Positions 28,966-39,767 of a stretch of DNA of 64,000 bases are shown piece after piece (positions within the stretch are counted from its first letter, which is position 1; every line of letters begins with the position of its first letter). A model generated the notes under the pieces. That model made no database searches and had not been told where the DNA came from. It saw only the letters and a list, made by a program, of their open reading frames with translations. The stretch spans positions 434,001 to 498,000 of the forward strand of contig NZ_OCMY01000001.1 in assembly GCF_900215435.1 (NCBI RefSeq), given 5' to 3'. The translations under genes were made by a program, and so were the position numbers. The stretch comes from Candidatus Pantoea floridensis (GTDB lineage Bacteria; Pseudomonadota; Gammaproteobacteria; Enterobacterales; Enterobacteriaceae).

Positions 28966-29622
28966 ATGGACTTAGCCATTTTCGATCTGGACGAAACCCT
29001 GATTTGTGAAGACAGCACCAGCCTATGGCTGCGCTGGCTGGTTTCTCAGGGGTTTGCCCCTGAAGCAATCATCCAGCAGGAGCAAACCCTGATGGAAAAA
29101 TATCATGCCGGTACGCTATCAATTGAAGAGTATATGAACACCACGCTGGCCCCGTTAGCCGGCATGGCAACGTTAACCGTTGAAGGTTGGGTACGACGCT
29201 TTATTCATCGCGACATTATGCCCCGCGTCTTCCCTGCCGCGCGCGAGCGTATTGAGTGGCACCAGCAGCGCGGCGACACGGTAATGATCATCACCGCCAG
29301 CGGCGATCATCTGGCCGTGCCGATTGCCAATCGCCTTGGCGTGCACGGTGCATTAGCAATTGGCGTGGAAGTGGTCGATGAACGCTACAGCGGCCAAACC
29401 TACGGCACCATGACCTACCGCGAAGGTAAAGTGACACGCCTGCGTGACTGGAAGGCGCTACAGCAGGATCGGCACTTCGAACGCACCTGGGCTTACAGCG
29501 ATTCAATGAATGATTTGCCGCTGCTGGCGCATGCCGATCATGCCTGGGTGATTAATCCCAACCCGCTTCTGCTGCAGGAAGCGCAGCAGCGCGGTTGGGA
29601 AGTGTGTAACTGGGTACGCTGA
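28966..29622 (+). CDS. HAD-IB family phosphatase
   Basis: 218-residue haloacid dehalogenase-type hydrolase of the SerB-like IB subfamily. Motif I is FDLDETL (nucleophile Asp8, acid/base Asp10), motif II is ITAS, and motif III/IV is KVTRLRDWK followed by YSDSMNDLPLL. A helical cap lies between about residues 18 and 85. Such enzymes dephosphorylate small phosphomonoesters; the substrate is not predictable here. GAGGAG precedes the ATG. It is divergent from dacC and ends 1 bp from the convergent yliI stop. No equivalent gene stands at this spot in E. coli. Confidence 0.85.
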   Translation: MDLAIFDLDETLICEDSTSLWLRWLVSQGFAPEAIIQQEQTLMEKYHAGTLSIEEYMNTTLAPLAGMATLTVEGWVRRFIHRDIMPRVFPAARERIEWHQQRGDTVMIITASGDHLAVPIANRLGVHGALAIGVEVVDERYSGQTYGTMTYREGKVTRLRDWKALQQDRHFERTWAYSDSMNDLPLLAHADHAWVINPNPLLLQEAQQRGWEVCNWVR

Positions 29623-29623
29623 G

Positions 29624-30757
29624 TTAACCGCGCGGGGTGCTGGCATCATCCGTCAGCCCCACCTTCAGTAGCTTACCGTTGGCTTCATCGGTCAGCACAT
29701 ACAAATAGCCATCCGGCCCCTGACGGACATCGCGAATGCGCTCGCCGCGGTCCTCCAGCAGTCGCTGCTCTTCTATCACCTTCTCACCGTTAACCTGCAA
29801 ACGAATCAGGCTTTTCTCTTTCAAGGCACCGATAAACAGTGAATTTTTCCACTGCGGGAAACGTGCGCTGTTGTAAAACGCCATGCCGCTGATGGCAGGT
29901 GAGACTTTCCAGTAATGCAGCGGCTGTTGCGTGCCCTCAACGGCCGTACCTTGCGCTTCTGGCACTTTTTCACCGCTGTAATCGATACCATAGGTGGCGA
30001 GCGGCCAACCATAGTTTTTGCCTTTTTCCGGGATATTCACCTCATCGCCGCCGCGTGGACCATGCTCGCTTTCCCACATTTGCTGCGTCCACGGATTGAG
30101 CGCCAGACCTTGCGGATTGCGCATGCCGTATGACCAGATTTCCGCGCGGGCATTTTTGCGATCAACAAACGGATTGTCCTGAGGAATGGCGCCATCCTGG
30201 GTCAGACGGATGATTTTGCCGGAGAGCTTATCCAACTGCTGCGCACTGCTGCTGGCAAAGTTGTCACCAAACGCGACATAGAGAAAACCCTGATGATCAA
30301 AGGCCAGACGCGTCCCCATGTTTGCGCCGCTCGAGAGCTTCGGCATTTGCTCCAGTACCACCTTAAAATCGCTTAACTGACGATTGTCATCACTGAGTCG
30401 CCCATAGCCCACTACGCCACCCGCGCGCCCTGTGTTATCGGCGGTGGTATAACTCAACCATACGCGACGGCTCTGGGCAAAGTCCGGCGCCAGCACCACG
30501 TCCAGCAAACCACCTTGTCGATTGGCCCACACTTTCGGCACACCGCCAATCGGCTGTGACAAGCCTTTGCCCAGCTGCCAACTGCGCAGCTGACCAGATC
30601 GTTCAGTAATTAACAGCGTTTGATTGTCGGGCAGAAATGCGACTGACCACGGATGATCGAGCTTATCCTGCAAAACCTGGACCTGTACTTCGGCGGCAAA
30701 TAACGGCAATGAAGAGCTTAAGGCGCCAAACAGCAGCGCGGCGGGCAGTAAACGCAT
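29624..30757 (-). CDS. yliI: PQQ-dependent soluble aldose sugar dehydrogenase, YliI-like
   Basis: Periplasmic beta-propeller dehydrogenase of the GSDH family; E. coli YliI (Asd) oxidises aldoses with added PQQ. The product is 377 residues with a signal peptide, MRLLPAALLFGALSSSLPLF, cut near FAA. Propeller and PQQ-site segments include DHPWSVAFLP, SGANMGTRLAFDHQGFLYV, GMRNPQGLALNPW, WESEHGPRGGDEVN and GKNYGWPLATYG. The start at 30757 follows AAGGAG. No PQQ synthesis genes are in the window. Confidence 0.92.
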   Translation of the reverse strand: MRLLPAALLFGALSSSLPLFAAEVQVQVLQDKLDHPWSVAFLPDNQTLLITERSGQLRSWQLGKGLSQPIGGVPKVWANRQGGLLDVVLAPDFAQSRRVWLSYTTADNTGRAGGVVGYGRLSDDNRQLSDFKVVLEQMPKLSSGANMGTRLAFDHQGFLYVAFGDNFASSSAQQLDKLSGKIIRLTQDGAIPQDNPFVDRKNARAEIWSYGMRNPQGLALNPWTQQMWESEHGPRGGDEVNIPEKGKNYGWPLATYGIDYSGEKVPEAQGTAVEGTQQPLHYWKVSPAISGMAFYNSARFPQWKNSLFIGALKEKSLIRLQVNGEKVIEEQRLLEDRGERIRDVRQGPDGYLYVLTDEANGKLLKVGLTDDASTPRG

Positions 30758-30827
30758 GGCATTCTCCTTGATCACAGTCTGCCGTTAAGGGTAGTCAGCG
30801 TGTGACAAAGGATGTGCAGGATTTACA

Positions 30828-30855
30828 AAACATTAAGCCCGGCGTTAAGCCGGGC
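30828..30855 (-). terminator. terminator after the DUF3313 lipoprotein gene
   Basis: GCCCGGC (30837-30843), loop GTTAA, GCCGGGC (30849-30855). On the minus strand a TTAATGTTTT tract follows. The T-run is imperfect. Confidence 0.7.
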
Positions 30856-30861
30856 CATACT

Positions 30862-31518
30862 TTATGGTGCGGAGAACGCCACCACATCGCGCACCATCTC
30901 ATCAATCCCCGGGCGGAGATCGTTGAGCGTGATTGGCGCGCTGCTATTCGGTAACGGCTTACCAAAGGCTTTACGCACCACTTTGATCAGCGGCTTGCCA
31001 GTTTGCCCATCTATCGCTTCCACTTCGAGGAACAGCGCACTCTCCTGCGTGCGATGTCCAGTGGCCGCCATGGTGCTGGCGACTACCGCCGCAATCGGCA
31101 CCACTTCGTAGAACTGCATGCCTTCATTTTCCGCAGAGACTGCCGTGATGGCCGTTTTCACTACCAGCGTGTGTGGGCCTTTTTGCGCCACCAGCGGTTT
31201 GCGCTCAGAGATTGCGCGCTTTAGCTGGCTATCGGTATAGGCGCGTATTTGATCCAGCGTTTGCTGGCTAACGCGCTCAGTAGGATGCGGCACCGGGTAA
31301 TAAACCACCGGCGTATACACCACGCCACGGTAATCGGCGTCATGATAGTCGGGAGAGACCCAGCGCAGCGTCGGTTTGCCGCTCGGTGATTGCGCCGACT
31401 GCAGCTGGCTGTAATCACCGAGAAAGCCGGAATATTGTTTTTTGTCAGCAACATGAGAGGTACATCCCGCCGCCAGCAACGCCAGCGTTAAGACAGGAAC
31501 AGAAAGGGAAAATCGCAT
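30862..31518 (-). CDS. DUF3313 domain lipoprotein
   Basis: 218-residue predicted lipoprotein. The signal peptide MRFSLSVPVLTLALLAAGC ends in a lipobox with Cys19. The body has the features of DUF3313 proteins: YSGFLGDYSQLQ near the N-terminus, a YTPVVYYPVPHP segment, and a C-terminal VEAIDGQTGKPL strand followed by a helix. The family has no settled function; members are outer-membrane-linked in other proteobacteria. It lies between carbonic anhydrase and yliI, all on the minus strand, and its own terminator follows. Confidence 0.8.
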   Translation of the reverse strand: MRFSLSVPVLTLALLAAGCTSHVADKKQYSGFLGDYSQLQSAQSPSGKPTLRWVSPDYHDADYRGVVYTPVVYYPVPHPTERVSQQTLDQIRAYTDSQLKRAISERKPLVAQKGPHTLVVKTAITAVSAENEGMQFYEVVPIAAVVASTMAATGHRTQESALFLEVEAIDGQTGKPLIKVVRKAFGKPLPNSSAPITLNDLRPGIDEMVRDVVAFSAP

Positions 31519-31600
31519 GAGAAAGCCCTTAATAGAGGTAATTGCTTCTCAAGTGTAGAGGCTGGTTATGAGCGAGGGGAGATATTTTCGCGAAATGCGA

Positions 31601-31628
31601 GGAAAAACCACCTGCATTGCAGGTGGTT
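31601..31628 (-). terminator. terminator after the carbonic anhydrase gene
   Basis: AACCACCTG (31606-31614) pairs with CAGGTGGTT (31620-31628). Read on the minus strand the stem is followed by TTTTTCC. Confidence 0.85.
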
Positions 31629-31637
31629 AGGCGGGAA

Positions 31638-32273
31638 TTACTCGAAGCAGGTTTCCGGGTTTTCCGACAGCGAAATGAAGGATTCACCGCCTTTTGTCAG
31701 GGCGATAATTCCGCCGCTCTCAATATCATAAACCCACCCGTGCAGACGCACTTTGCCTTTACGCAGCGCCACTGCCACGGAAGGGTGTGTTTTGATATTG
31801 TGCAGCTGCGCAATCACGTTCTCTTTCACCATCTCATTGAGGCGTTTCTCTACGGAGTCATAGTTGCGTTCTTCCACCACTGCTTTCGCCGCATTGGCGT
31901 AGTGCAACCAGTGATCGACCGCAGGCATCGTCTCGAGATCGGCATTGGAAGCAATCGCGTTCATCGCCCCACAGTTGGAGTGGCCGCAGATAATAATTTC
32001 GGTCACGCCCAGCGCCAACACGGCGTACTCGATGGTGGCCGACACGCCGCCTGGCTCTGGACCAAACGGCGGCACGATGTTACCGGCGTTACGGATCACG
32101 AACAGCTGACCCGGCTCCGATTGCGTGACCAACTCCGGCACCAGACGACTGTCGGAACAGGAGATAAACAGGGCTTTGGGATTTTGGTTGGATGCCAAAC
32201 TTTTGAAAAGATCCTTCCTTTCAGGGAACACATTCTGTTGAAAATTCAGAAAACCTTTGACGATCTCTTGCAT
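31638..32273 (-). CDS. beta-class carbonic anhydrase, CynT-like
   Basis: Zinc enzyme that interconverts CO2 and bicarbonate in the cytosol. The product is 211 residues. Zinc ligands are Cys39, His98 and Cys101 ([12 protein letters not shown] and CGHSNCGAM), with the Asp41-Arg43 dyad. It resembles E. coli CynT more than Can ([40 protein letters not shown]). No cyanase or cyn regulator is nearby, so it probably serves general bicarbonate supply rather than cyanate breakdown. Confidence 0.93.
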   Translation of the reverse strand: MQEIVKGFLNFQQNVFPERKDLFKSLASNQNPKALFISCSDSRLVPELVTQSEPGQLFVIRNAGNIVPPFGPEPGGVSATIEYAVLALGVTEIIICGHSNCGAMNAIASNADLETMPAVDHWLHYANAAKAVVEERNYDSVEKRLNEMVKENVIAQLHNIKTHPSVAVALRKGKVRLHGWVYDIESGGIIALTKGGESFISLSENPETCFE

Positions 32274-32602
32274 TTGTTTGCTCTCACATTATCCACTTCT
32301 GCCCTGGCAGTGAGGATTCACCGTCAGCGCGATTTGAAATTTGCAGTGAAGATAACAACTTACATTCACCGACCCAACATTTAAGCAAAACACGCCTCTT
32401 TACACAACTCGGATGACCGTTTGCCGCCGGGTATCTAAGCGCTGTGCCACAACGATTTGGCCGCCTCGCCAATTGAGTTAAGCACAATCACAGCACATTG
32501 GTTGCCCCATAAGGAGATTCTTACACAGCCTATACATTTTCCTCCGCAACCTCTGTACAATCGCCCCCCTATCCACACTAATTATGATGAATTTTTATCC
32601 TT
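32274..32602. other. divergent intergenic region between carbonic anhydrase and rimO
   Basis: 329 bp with no convincing gene. It must carry the promoters of both flanking genes. TATACA at 32531-32536 and TACAAT at 32556-32561 are possible -10 boxes for rimO, but neither has a good -35. No strong hairpin or operator was seen. Confidence 0.4.
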
Positions 32603-33928
32603 ATGAGCCATGTCAAAAATCCACCACGCGTGGGATTCGTCTCCCTCGGCTGTCCGAAAAACCTTGTCGACTCTGAACGCATCCTGACGGAACTGCGTAC
32701 GGAAGGCTATGACGTGGTACCACGCTACGACGATGCAGAGATTGTCATCGTTAACACCTGTGGATTTATTGATAGCGCCGTACAGGAATCCCTGGAAGCG
32801 ATTGGTGAAGCGCTGAACGAAAACGGCAAAGTGATCGTCACCGGCTGCCTCGGTGCCAAAGTGGATCAGATCCGCGAAGTGCACCCCAAGGTACTGGAGA
32901 TCACCGGCCCGCACAGCTACGAACAAGTGCTGTCGCACGTGCACACTTATGTGCCAAAGCCGGAACACAACCCGTTCCTCAGCCTGGTGCCGGAGCAAGG
33001 TGTCAAACTAACACCGCGCCATTACGCTTATCTGAAAATTTCTGAAGGCTGCAACCATCGCTGCACCTTCTGCATTATTCCTTCGATGCGTGGCGATCTC
33101 GATAGCCGCCCAATTGGATCGGTACTCGACGAAGCCAAACGTCTGGTGGAAGCCGGCGTGAAAGAGCTGCTGGTGATCTCGCAGGACACCTCGGCTTACG
33201 GCGTGGATGTTAAACACCGCACCGGTTTCTGGAACGGTTCACCGGTGAAAACCAGCATGGTCAGCCTGTGCGAGCAGTTAGCCAAGCTCGGCGTGTGGGT
33301 GCGTCTGCACTACGTGTATCCCTATCCGCACGTGGATGACGTCATCCCGCTGATGGCAGCAGGCAAGATTCTGCCGTACCTGGACATTCCGCTGCAGCAC
33401 GCCAGTCCGCGCATCCTCAAGCTGATGAAGCGTCCAGGCGCCGTAGAACGTACGCTGGAACGCATCAAGCGCTGGCGCGAAATTTGCCCGGAGCTGACGC
33501 TGCGCTCAACCTTTATTGTCGGCTTCCCTGGTGAAACCGAAGAAGATTTCCAGATGCTGCTCGACTTCCTGCAGGAAGCGCGCCTCGATCGCGTTGGTTG
33601 CTTCCAGTACAGCCCGGTTGAAGGCGCCACCGCCAACCAGCTGCCGGACCAGGTACCGGATGACGTGAAGCAAGCGCGCTTTGACCGCTTTATGCAGCTG
33701 CAGCAGAAAATCTCCAGTGAACGTCTGCAGGAGAAAATTGGCCGCGAAGTGCTGGTGATCATCGATGAAGTCGACGAAGAAGGCGCAGTTGGCCGCAGCA
33801 TGGCGGATGCGCCAGAAATCGATGGCGCGGTCTATCTGAATGGCGATCGTCAGGTAAAAGTCGGCGACGTGGTGCGCGTTAAAGTGGAACACGCCGACGA
33901 ATACGATCTTTGGGGCACGCGCGTTTAA
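32603..33928 (+). CDS. rimO: ribosomal protein S12 methylthiotransferase RimO
   Basis: Radical-SAM enzyme that adds a methylthio group to the conserved aspartate (Asp88/89) of ribosomal protein S12. The product is 441 residues, equal to E. coli. The N-terminal UPF0004 domain has [18 protein letters not shown] and TGCLG, the three auxiliary-cluster cysteines. The radical-SAM cluster motif is CNHRCTFC near residue 150. A C-terminal TRAM domain follows. Its stop overlaps the convergent DUF4385 gene by 4 bp. Confidence 0.97.
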   Translation: MSHVKNPPRVGFVSLGCPKNLVDSERILTELRTEGYDVVPRYDDAEIVIVNTCGFIDSAVQESLEAIGEALNENGKVIVTGCLGAKVDQIREVHPKVLEITGPHSYEQVLSHVHTYVPKPEHNPFLSLVPEQGVKLTPRHYAYLKISEGCNHRCTFCIIPSMRGDLDSRPIGSVLDEAKRLVEAGVKELLVISQDTSAYGVDVKHRTGFWNGSPVKTSMVSLCEQLAKLGVWVRLHYVYPYPHVDDVIPLMAAGKILPYLDIPLQHASPRILKLMKRPGAVERTLERIKRWREICPELTLRSTFIVGFPGETEEDFQMLLDFLQEARLDRVGCFQYSPVEGATANQLPDQVPDDVKQARFDRFMQLQQKISSERLQEKIGREVLVIIDEVDEEGAVGRSMADAPEIDGAVYLNGDRQVKVGDVVRVKVEHADEYDLWGTRV

Positions 33929-34374
33929 CCATACTTCTGTTGGTGCGCGCGTTTGCGCGCCAGATAGTCAGTATCTGCCCTTATCTTGTCCCAGCACGCT
34001 TTAAAAACGGCCGCCGCAGCGGCCTTTTCTTTTTCTGTGGTGCGCGGCAACACCTTGCCCTCCCCATCATATTTGCGTCCGCCCTGATGATTGCTGTAGC
34101 GGCGTGCTCGCGTATAACCCATTTGAATATATTTACGCGCCATGTCCATGCCGACAAAATCGTCCTGCGCGCGATACGCCTCAAACATCTGCATAATCTG
34201 CTGCGAAGAGTGCTGCGCCAGCTCCACGGTGCGAAAACGCCAGTGCGGCAGAATTTCACTTTTGTAGGGCTCAACCATCAGCACGCCCTGCTCACCGCGT
34301 CCCACCTGATATAACTCGGGCTGGCGACGAAAATCGATGTGCTTGAAATCCTGCTCATAATCAAACGGTTTCAT
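33925..34374 (-). CDS. DUF4385 family protein
   Basis: 149-residue soluble protein that fits the DUF4385 family: [31 protein letters not shown], and [23 protein letters not shown]. The C-terminal third is charged and helical ([19 protein letters not shown]). The function of the family is unknown. It is convergent with rimO, overlapping 4 bp, and divergent from the chemoreceptor gene. AAGGTGGG precedes the ATG. Confidence 0.78.
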   Translation of the reverse strand: MKPFDYEQDFKHIDFRRQPELYQVGRGEQGVLMVEPYKSEILPHWRFRTVELAQHSSQQIMQMFEAYRAQDDFVGMDMARKYIQMGYTRARRYSNHQGGRKYDGEGKVLPRTTEKEKAAAAAVFKACWDKIRADTDYLARKRAHQQKYG

Positions 34375-34426
34375 CTGTTTTTCCCACCTTTCATCGTCCC
34401 GTGACGTAATTATTTCCAGACGGCGC

Positions 34427-34453
34427 TTAAGCGATTTGCTTTTACACCGATAA
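34427..34453 (+). promoter_or_regulatory. FliA (sigma-28) promoter of the chemoreceptor gene
   Basis: TTAAGCGA (34427-34434), 11 bp, ACCGATAA (34446-34453). The consensus is TAAAGTTT-N11-GCCGATAA; the -10 matches 7 of 8 and the spacing is exact. It lies 36 bp before the chemoreceptor ATG, which ties the gene to flagellar class 3 expression. Confidence 0.72.
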
Positions 34454-34488
34454 CATAACTATCAGCCTACTTCCTCAGAGATGCCCCT

Positions 34489-36153
34489 ATGTTTAAACGA
34501 ATGAAAATTGTGACCGCCATCATGATGATTCTGGTGGTTTTCACCGCGATGCAGGCGATTTCCGGCTCGCTGTTTTTATCATCCCTGATTGCCGGGCAGC
34601 ATAATTTCACAACCAGCAATCAGCTGTCACAGCAGCAGCGTGAAGTGGCCGATGGCTGGCAAACGCTGGTGAAAACGCGCGTCATCATTAACCGCGTCGC
34701 TATTCGTATTCTGAAAAATCAAACTGATGAGTCATCACTTGCGGCGATCAATAAACTGCTGCTGTCCGCAGGCGCGTCGCTTGATGAAGCTAATCAGCAC
34801 TATCAGCTGTATAAAACCATGCCGCGCCTGCCCGGACAAAGCGCCGACGCAGCCAGCGTCATTGAGGCTAAGTTCACCGCTTTCGCTGACATACTGAAAC
34901 AGTCCGCCGTGTTCCTGAAGGCAAATGACTATGCCGCCTACGGCAATCTGGATGCACAGCAGGCACAGGACGATCTGGAAGCCGCTTACAAACAGTGGCG
35001 CGAGCAGAATGTTCAACTGCTAGCGGAACGTAATGCAGAAAACAATAGCACCTATCAGCAGATGTTGGTGATGGTGGGCGTCATGATCGCCGTGGTGTTG
35101 CTGTTGCTGATTGCCGTGTGGGTGCTGGTACGCCGTATTCTGCTGGCCCCGATGAAACAGGTTCAGCAGCAGCTGGAGCGTTTTGCTGACGGCGATCTCT
35201 CCGCCAGCTTGCAGGTGGAAGGACGCAGCGAAATGGCGTCGATCGCCGCCAGCCTTAACCATATGCAGCAGGCGCTGCGCAACACCATCAACAACGTACG
35301 TGATAGTGCTGATGCCATTTTCGGCAGCGCCAGCGAAATCGCGACCGGTAATAACGACCTCTCTTCGCGTACCGAGCAGCAAGCGGCGTCGCTGGAAGAG
35401 ACAGCGGCAAGCATGGAAGAGCTAACCGCAACCGTTAAACAGAACGCTGATAACGCGCGTCAGGCTACGCAACTGGCAAAAACAGCGTCAGAAACGGCCG
35501 ACAAAGGTGGCAATGTGGTTGATGGCGTGGTGAAAACCATGCGCGACATCGCCGATAGCTCGAAGAAAATTGCCGACATCACCAGCGTCATTGACGGCAT
35601 TGCTTTCCAGACGAACATTCTGGCACTGAACGCGGCGGTAGAAGCGGCGCGCGCTGGTGAACAGGGCCGCGGCTTTGCCGTGGTGGCCGGTGAAGTACGT
35701 AATCTGGCGCAGCGCAGCGCACAGGCGGCGAAAGAGATTAAACTGCTGATTGAAAATTCGGTGCAGCGCGTGAATATCGGTTCACAGCAGGTGAGCAGCG
35801 CGGGCGATACGATGCAGGAGATCGTCAGCGCCGTCACGCGCGTCACCGATATCATGGGCGAGATTGCTTCAGCGTCTGATGAGCAGAGCCGTGGCATTGA
35901 TCAGATTGGTCAGGCGGTGAATGAGATGGATCGCGTCACGCAGCAGAATGCCACGCTGGTGCAGGAATCCGCTAACGCCTCGGCATCTCTGGAGCAGCAG
36001 GCGAGCAGCCTCTCCTCTGCGGTTTCGCGCTTCAATACCGGCACGCGTCAAGCGACGGTACCTGCTACCAAAGCGGTAAAACCTGCACTTACTCCTACCC
36101 GCGCGCTGCCTGCGGTGGCAGCACACAGTAACGATAACTGGGAAACGTTCTAA
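34489..36153 (+). CDS. methyl-accepting chemotaxis protein
   Basis: 554-residue Tsr/Tar-type chemoreceptor. The first helix is about residues 7-31. A periplasmic four-helix-type sensor spans about 35-190, and the second helix is about 190-216 ([20 protein letters not shown]). HAMP follows. The signalling tip contains [18 protein letters not shown] and [17 protein letters not shown], and methylation helices flank it. It ends in NWETF, the CheR/CheB docking pentapeptide, so it is a full-length, self-methylating receptor. The ligand is unknown. It stands alone, with a FliA promoter. Confidence 0.95.
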   Translation: MFKRMKIVTAIMMILVVFTAMQAISGSLFLSSLIAGQHNFTTSNQLSQQQREVADGWQTLVKTRVIINRVAIRILKNQTDESSLAAINKLLLSAGASLDEANQHYQLYKTMPRLPGQSADAASVIEAKFTAFADILKQSAVFLKANDYAAYGNLDAQQAQDDLEAAYKQWREQNVQLLAERNAENNSTYQQMLVMVGVMIAVVLLLLIAVWVLVRRILLAPMKQVQQQLERFADGDLSASLQVEGRSEMASIAASLNHMQQALRNTINNVRDSADAIFGSASEIATGNNDLSSRTEQQAASLEETAASMEELTATVKQNADNARQATQLAKTASETADKGGNVVDGVVKTMRDIADSSKKIADITSVIDGIAFQTNILALNAAVEAARAGEQGRGFAVVAGEVRNLAQRSAQAAKEIKLLIENSVQRVNIGSQQVSSAGDTMQEIVSAVTRVTDIMGEIASASDEQSRGIDQIGQAVNEMDRVTQQNATLVQESANASASLEQQASSLSSAVSRFNTGTRQATVPATKAVKPALTPTRALPAVAAHSNDNWETF

Positions 36154-36179
36154 AGCAGTTATCTTACAGTTGATGAAAA

Positions 36180-36272
36180 GGTCGCCATAAATAGCGACCT
36201 TACGGATGATCGATGCAGGTATTGTGCGGCTGAAATCAGCACGTTTTTGTAGGGTCGTCATTCATGGCGACC
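36180..36272. repeat. pair of 20-bp palindromes after the chemoreceptor gene
   Basis: GGTCGCCATAAATAGCGACC (36180-36199) and GGTCGTCATTCATGGCGACC (36253-36272) face each other across 53 bp and are roughly inverted copies, flanked by TTAC and GTAG. They lie between convergent genes (chemoreceptor and gsiD). They have the same layout as the copies near 27.4 and 45.0 kb. Confidence 0.8.
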
Positions 36273-36282
36273 CAATCTCACA

Positions 36283-37188
36283 TCAAGTTTTCAGTTTCGG
36301 ATCGAGCGCATCACGCAAACCATCGCCCAACAGATTAAACGCCAGCACGGTGAGGAAAATCGCCAGGCTAGGGAAAATCGCCACGTGCGGCGCAATCACC
36401 ATATCGGCGCGCGCTTCATTGAGCATCGCCCCCCACTCAGGCGTAGGCGGCTGCGCGCCCAAGCCGAGAAACGACAAGCTCGCCGCAGTAATAATTGACG
36501 TACCGATACGCATGGTGAAATAGACCACAATCGACGACACCGTACCGGGTAAGATATGTCGCATGATGATGGTCCAATCCGACGCGCCAATACTGCGCGC
36601 CGACTCAATATAGGTTTGATGTTTCAGCACCAGCGTATTGCCACGTACCAAACGGGCAAACGCCGGAATGCTGAAAATCGCCACCGCGACAATGACATTG
36701 CTCATGCCGCTGCCCATGATCGCCACCACCGCAATCGCCAGCAGAATGCCGGGAAAGGCAAACAGCACGTCACAAATACGCATGGTGATACGATCCCACC
36801 AGCCTTCGTAATAGCCCGCCAGCAAACCCAACACCGTGCCAATCAGCGCGCCAATCGCCACGGAGAAGAAGCCCGCAATCAGCGAGATGCGCGTTCCCAC
36901 CAGCACGCGACTGAAGATATCGCGCCCCAGCGAATCGACGCCAAACCAGTGCATCAGCGACGGTCCTTCATTCAGCCGGTCGTAATCAAAATAGTTTTCC
37001 GCATCAAACGGCGCAATCATCGGCGCAATAAACGCCACCACAATCAGCAGCAGTACAAACAGTCCGGCCAGCAGCGCCACATGTTGCCGGCGAAAGCGCC
37101 GCCAGAATTCACGCCACGGCGTGCGCACCCGGTTTTCGGTGATGGTCGGCAGAGTTTTTAATGCCGCGGCACGTCGCCAGTTCTTCAA
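36283..37188 (-). CDS. gsiD: glutathione ABC transporter permease GsiD
   Basis: Inner-membrane permease of the glutathione importer, about 301 residues (303 in E. coli). I place the start at the TTG at 37188 (reading [13 protein letters not shown]). It lies 6 nt after AAGGAG and aligns with the E. coli N-terminus; no ATG is near, and the far ATG at 37248 falls inside gsiC. Features are [16 protein letters not shown] and the EAA loop [20 protein letters not shown]. It is the last gene of the iaaA-gsiABCD operon. Confidence 0.93.
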   Translation of the reverse strand: MKNWRRAAALKTLPTITENRVRTPWREFWRRFRRQHVALLAGLFVLLLIVVAFIAPMIAPFDAENYFDYDRLNEGPSLMHWFGVDSLGRDIFSRVLVGTRISLIAGFFSVAIGALIGTVLGLLAGYYEGWWDRITMRICDVLFAFPGILLAIAVVAIMGSGMSNVIVAVAIFSIPAFARLVRGNTLVLKHQTYIESARSIGASDWTIIMRHILPGTVSSIVVYFTMRIGTSIITAASLSFLGLGAQPPTPEWGAMLNEARADMVIAPHVAIFPSLAIFLTVLAFNLLGDGLRDALDPKLKT

Positions 37189-37198
37189 TTGCGACTCC

Positions 37199-38119
37199 TT
37201 ACTTGTAGCGAATTGCCGGGTTGATTGCCGCGTACAGCACATCGACAATCAGGTTAATCAGGATGAACTCCAGCGAGAACAGCAATACTTCGGCCTGAAT
37301 CACCGGGTAATCGCGCATCTCTACCGAATCCACCAGCAAGCGGCCTAAGCCAGGCCAGTTGAACACCACTTCCACCACAATTGAGCCGCCCAGCAGGAAA
37401 CCGAACTGCAGGCCCATCATGGTTACCACCGGAATCATCGCATTACGCAGGCCATGTTTTACCACCACCAGCGATTCGCGTACCCCTTTGGCGCGCGCGG
37501 TGCGCATATAATCTTCCTGCATCACCTCCACGAACGAGGCGCGGGTGAAGCGCGCCATCACCGCCGCCACCGCGGCACCCAGCGTGATTGACGGCAAAAT
37601 GTAGTGTTTCCAGCTATCTGCGCCCACGGTCGGTAACCACCCGAGTTCGACGGAAAACACCTGCATCAGCAGCATGCCGAGCGCAAACGCCGGGAACGAG
37701 ATGCCCGACACCGCCAGCGTCATACCGATACGATCCGGCCAGCGATTGCGCCATACCGCGGAGGTAATGCCAATCGCCATACCGAAAATGACCGCCCACA
37801 CCATACTGCTCAGCGTCAGCCATAGCGTAGGGAAAAAGCGCGCGGCAATTTCATCAATCACTGGACGCTTCGAGACCAGCGAATGACCGAAATCGCCCTG
37901 CACCGCATTGAGCATGAAGTGCCAGAACTGTTTGATCAGCGGCTGATCGAGGCCGAGATCCTGACGCACCAGCGCCACTACCGAGGCATCCGCTTCCGGG
38001 CCAGCAATCAGGCGCGCCGGATCGCCCGGCAGCAGGTGAACAAACAGGAATACCAGCACCGCAACAATCAGCAGCGTGGGAATCAATCCCAGTAATCGTT
38101 TGAGAAAATAGTTGAGCAT
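37199..38119 (-). CDS. gsiC: glutathione ABC transporter permease GsiC
   Basis: 306-residue DppB-type permease, same length as in E. coli. Six helices are present. The N-terminal helix is followed by the [12 protein letters not shown] periplasmic motif. The EAA loop appears as [20 protein letters not shown]. It pairs with GsiD. It starts 49 bp after gsiB; gsiD begins 10 bp after its stop. Confidence 0.96.
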   Translation of the reverse strand: MLNYFLKRLLGLIPTLLIVAVLVFLFVHLLPGDPARLIAGPEADASVVALVRQDLGLDQPLIKQFWHFMLNAVQGDFGHSLVSKRPVIDEIAARFFPTLWLTLSSMVWAVIFGMAIGITSAVWRNRWPDRIGMTLAVSGISFPAFALGMLLMQVFSVELGWLPTVGADSWKHYILPSITLGAAVAAVMARFTRASFVEVMQEDYMRTARAKGVRESLVVVKHGLRNAMIPVVTMMGLQFGFLLGGSIVVEVVFNWPGLGRLLVDSVEMRDYPVIQAEVLLFSLEFILINLIVDVLYAAINPAIRYK

Positions 38120-38168
38120 GCAAAGTCCTGCGCAGCATCGGCCAGCCCCGCAGGGCTGGCCGCGTCTG

Positions 38169-39704
38169 TTACTTCAGATCGGCCTCATCAAAATTGAATG
38201 AGGTATCGGGCATGACATAAAAACCGCTGAGGTTTTTATTGTTGGCAGACAGCAGTTGCTCGACCACCAGTGGGATCCACGGATGATCGTTCCAGATGCG
38301 ATCCTGCGCGTCTTTATACAGTTTGGCCTTCTGATCGCGATCGGTGGTTTTCAGCGCATCGGCGAGATCTTTATCCACCTGCGGATTGCTGTAGAACGCG
38401 GTGTTAAAGATCGCTGGCGGCCAGGACGTCGTGGCGAACAGCGGCGTCAGCGCCCAATCGGCTTCACCCGTTGAAGCGGACCAGCCGGTGTAGAACATGC
38501 GCACACCGCTCTCTTTCTGCCCTTTGCTCTCTACTTCAGCCGCGCGCTGACCGGCATCCATCGCCGTCACCTTCACCTTCACGCCCACCTGCGCCAGCTG
38601 CTGCTGAGTGAACTGCAGCACTTTCTGCGCGGTGCTGTGGTTATGCGATGACCACAAGGTGGTTTCGAAGCCGTTCGGGAAGCCGGCTTCTTTCAGCAAT
38701 TCACGCGCTTTAGCCGGATCGTATTTGATCGCCGGATAGCTCTGGGCAAAGTCGATGGTTGGCGGCACGATGCCGGTAGCTGGCGTGGCGTAACCGGCAA
38801 AGGCCACTTTCGCCAGCGCCTGACGGTTAATCGCGTACTCCAACGCTTCACGCACTTTCGGATTATCAAACGGCTTTTGCGTGACGTTGAGGCTGATATA
38901 GCGCTGCATGATCGACGGCGTGGTCACCACATCGAGCTTGCTGTTGCCTTGCAGCAGTTTGGCCTGCTCAAAGGGTACCGGGAAAGCAAAGCTTGCTTCA
39001 CCGGTTTGCAGCATTGCCGCGCGGGTGTTGTTATCCACCACCGGACGCCAGGTAATGCTATCCAGCTTCGGATAGCCTTTTTTCCAGTAGCCATCCCACT
39101 TCTTCACTTTCACGAAGTCGGTCTGATTCCAGGTATCAAAGGCAAACGGGCCGGTACCCACCGGATGGAAGCCAATATCCTTGCCATATTTCTTCAACGC
39201 GGTCGGTGAAATCATCACCGCCGCCGGGTGCGCCAGGTTGTTGATGAAGGCTGAGAACGGCTGTTTCAGGGTGATCTTCACCGTGCTCGGATCAACTACT
39301 TCGGTAGTGGCGATATATTTGAACAGGTTATAGCGCTTGAGGTGGTTATCCGGATTGCTGGCGCGATCGAGGTTAACTTTCACCGCTTCGGCATTGAAAT
39401 CGGTACCATCCTGGAATTTCACGCCGGAACGCAGCTTGATGGTGTACGTCAGGCCATCGCTGCTCGCCTGATAGCTCTCCGCCAGTACGTTGGTCAGCTT
39501 CATGTCTTTATCAAAGCCGAATAAGCCCTGATAGAAAGACTTCGCTACCGCCTGCGACAGCGTATCGTTGGCATCGTAAGGATCGAGCGTGGTAAAGGTT
39601 GAGGCCACCGCAATCACCGCATCTTTCGCCGCCCACGCGGGCAGCGCCAGCGCCGAACTCAACAAACCGGCAGTGATAACCCCTTTTCGCATAATATGGT
39701 GCAT
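38169..39704 (-). CDS. gsiB: periplasmic glutathione-binding protein GsiB
   Basis: SBP_bac_5 receptor of the Gsi importer, 511 residues (512 in E. coli). The signal peptide ends near LPAWA, with the mature part [22 protein letters not shown]. The start at 39704 ([13 protein letters not shown]) follows CAGGAG; an in-frame start at 39746 lacks a site. Conserved segments include [17 protein letters not shown] and [18 protein letters not shown]. It imports glutathione as a sulfur source in E. coli. Confidence 0.95.
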   Translation of the reverse strand: MHHIMRKGVITAGLLSSALALPAWAAKDAVIAVASTFTTLDPYDANDTLSQAVAKSFYQGLFGFDKDMKLTNVLAESYQASSDGLTYTIKLRSGVKFQDGTDFNAEAVKVNLDRASNPDNHLKRYNLFKYIATTEVVDPSTVKITLKQPFSAFINNLAHPAAVMISPTALKKYGKDIGFHPVGTGPFAFDTWNQTDFVKVKKWDGYWKKGYPKLDSITWRPVVDNNTRAAMLQTGEASFAFPVPFEQAKLLQGNSKLDVVTTPSIMQRYISLNVTQKPFDNPKVREALEYAINRQALAKVAFAGYATPATGIVPPTIDFAQSYPAIKYDPAKARELLKEAGFPNGFETTLWSSHNHSTAQKVLQFTQQQLAQVGVKVKVTAMDAGQRAAEVESKGQKESGVRMFYTGWSASTGEADWALTPLFATTSWPPAIFNTAFYSNPQVDKDLADALKTTDRDQKAKLYKDAQDRIWNDHPWIPLVVEQLLSANNKNLSGFYVMPDTSFNFDEADLK

Positions 39705-39767
39705 CGTTATCGTTCTCCTGTAATCCCTGTCATGCGCGACATCCAAAGATGTGCGGTTATTTGCTGC

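Noticed and set aside
31617..32384. Long plus-strand frame opposite carbonic anhydrase (about 255 codons)
   Set aside because: It is a mirror of the real coding strand; the translated sequence is rich in H, R and Q and has no recognisable domain.
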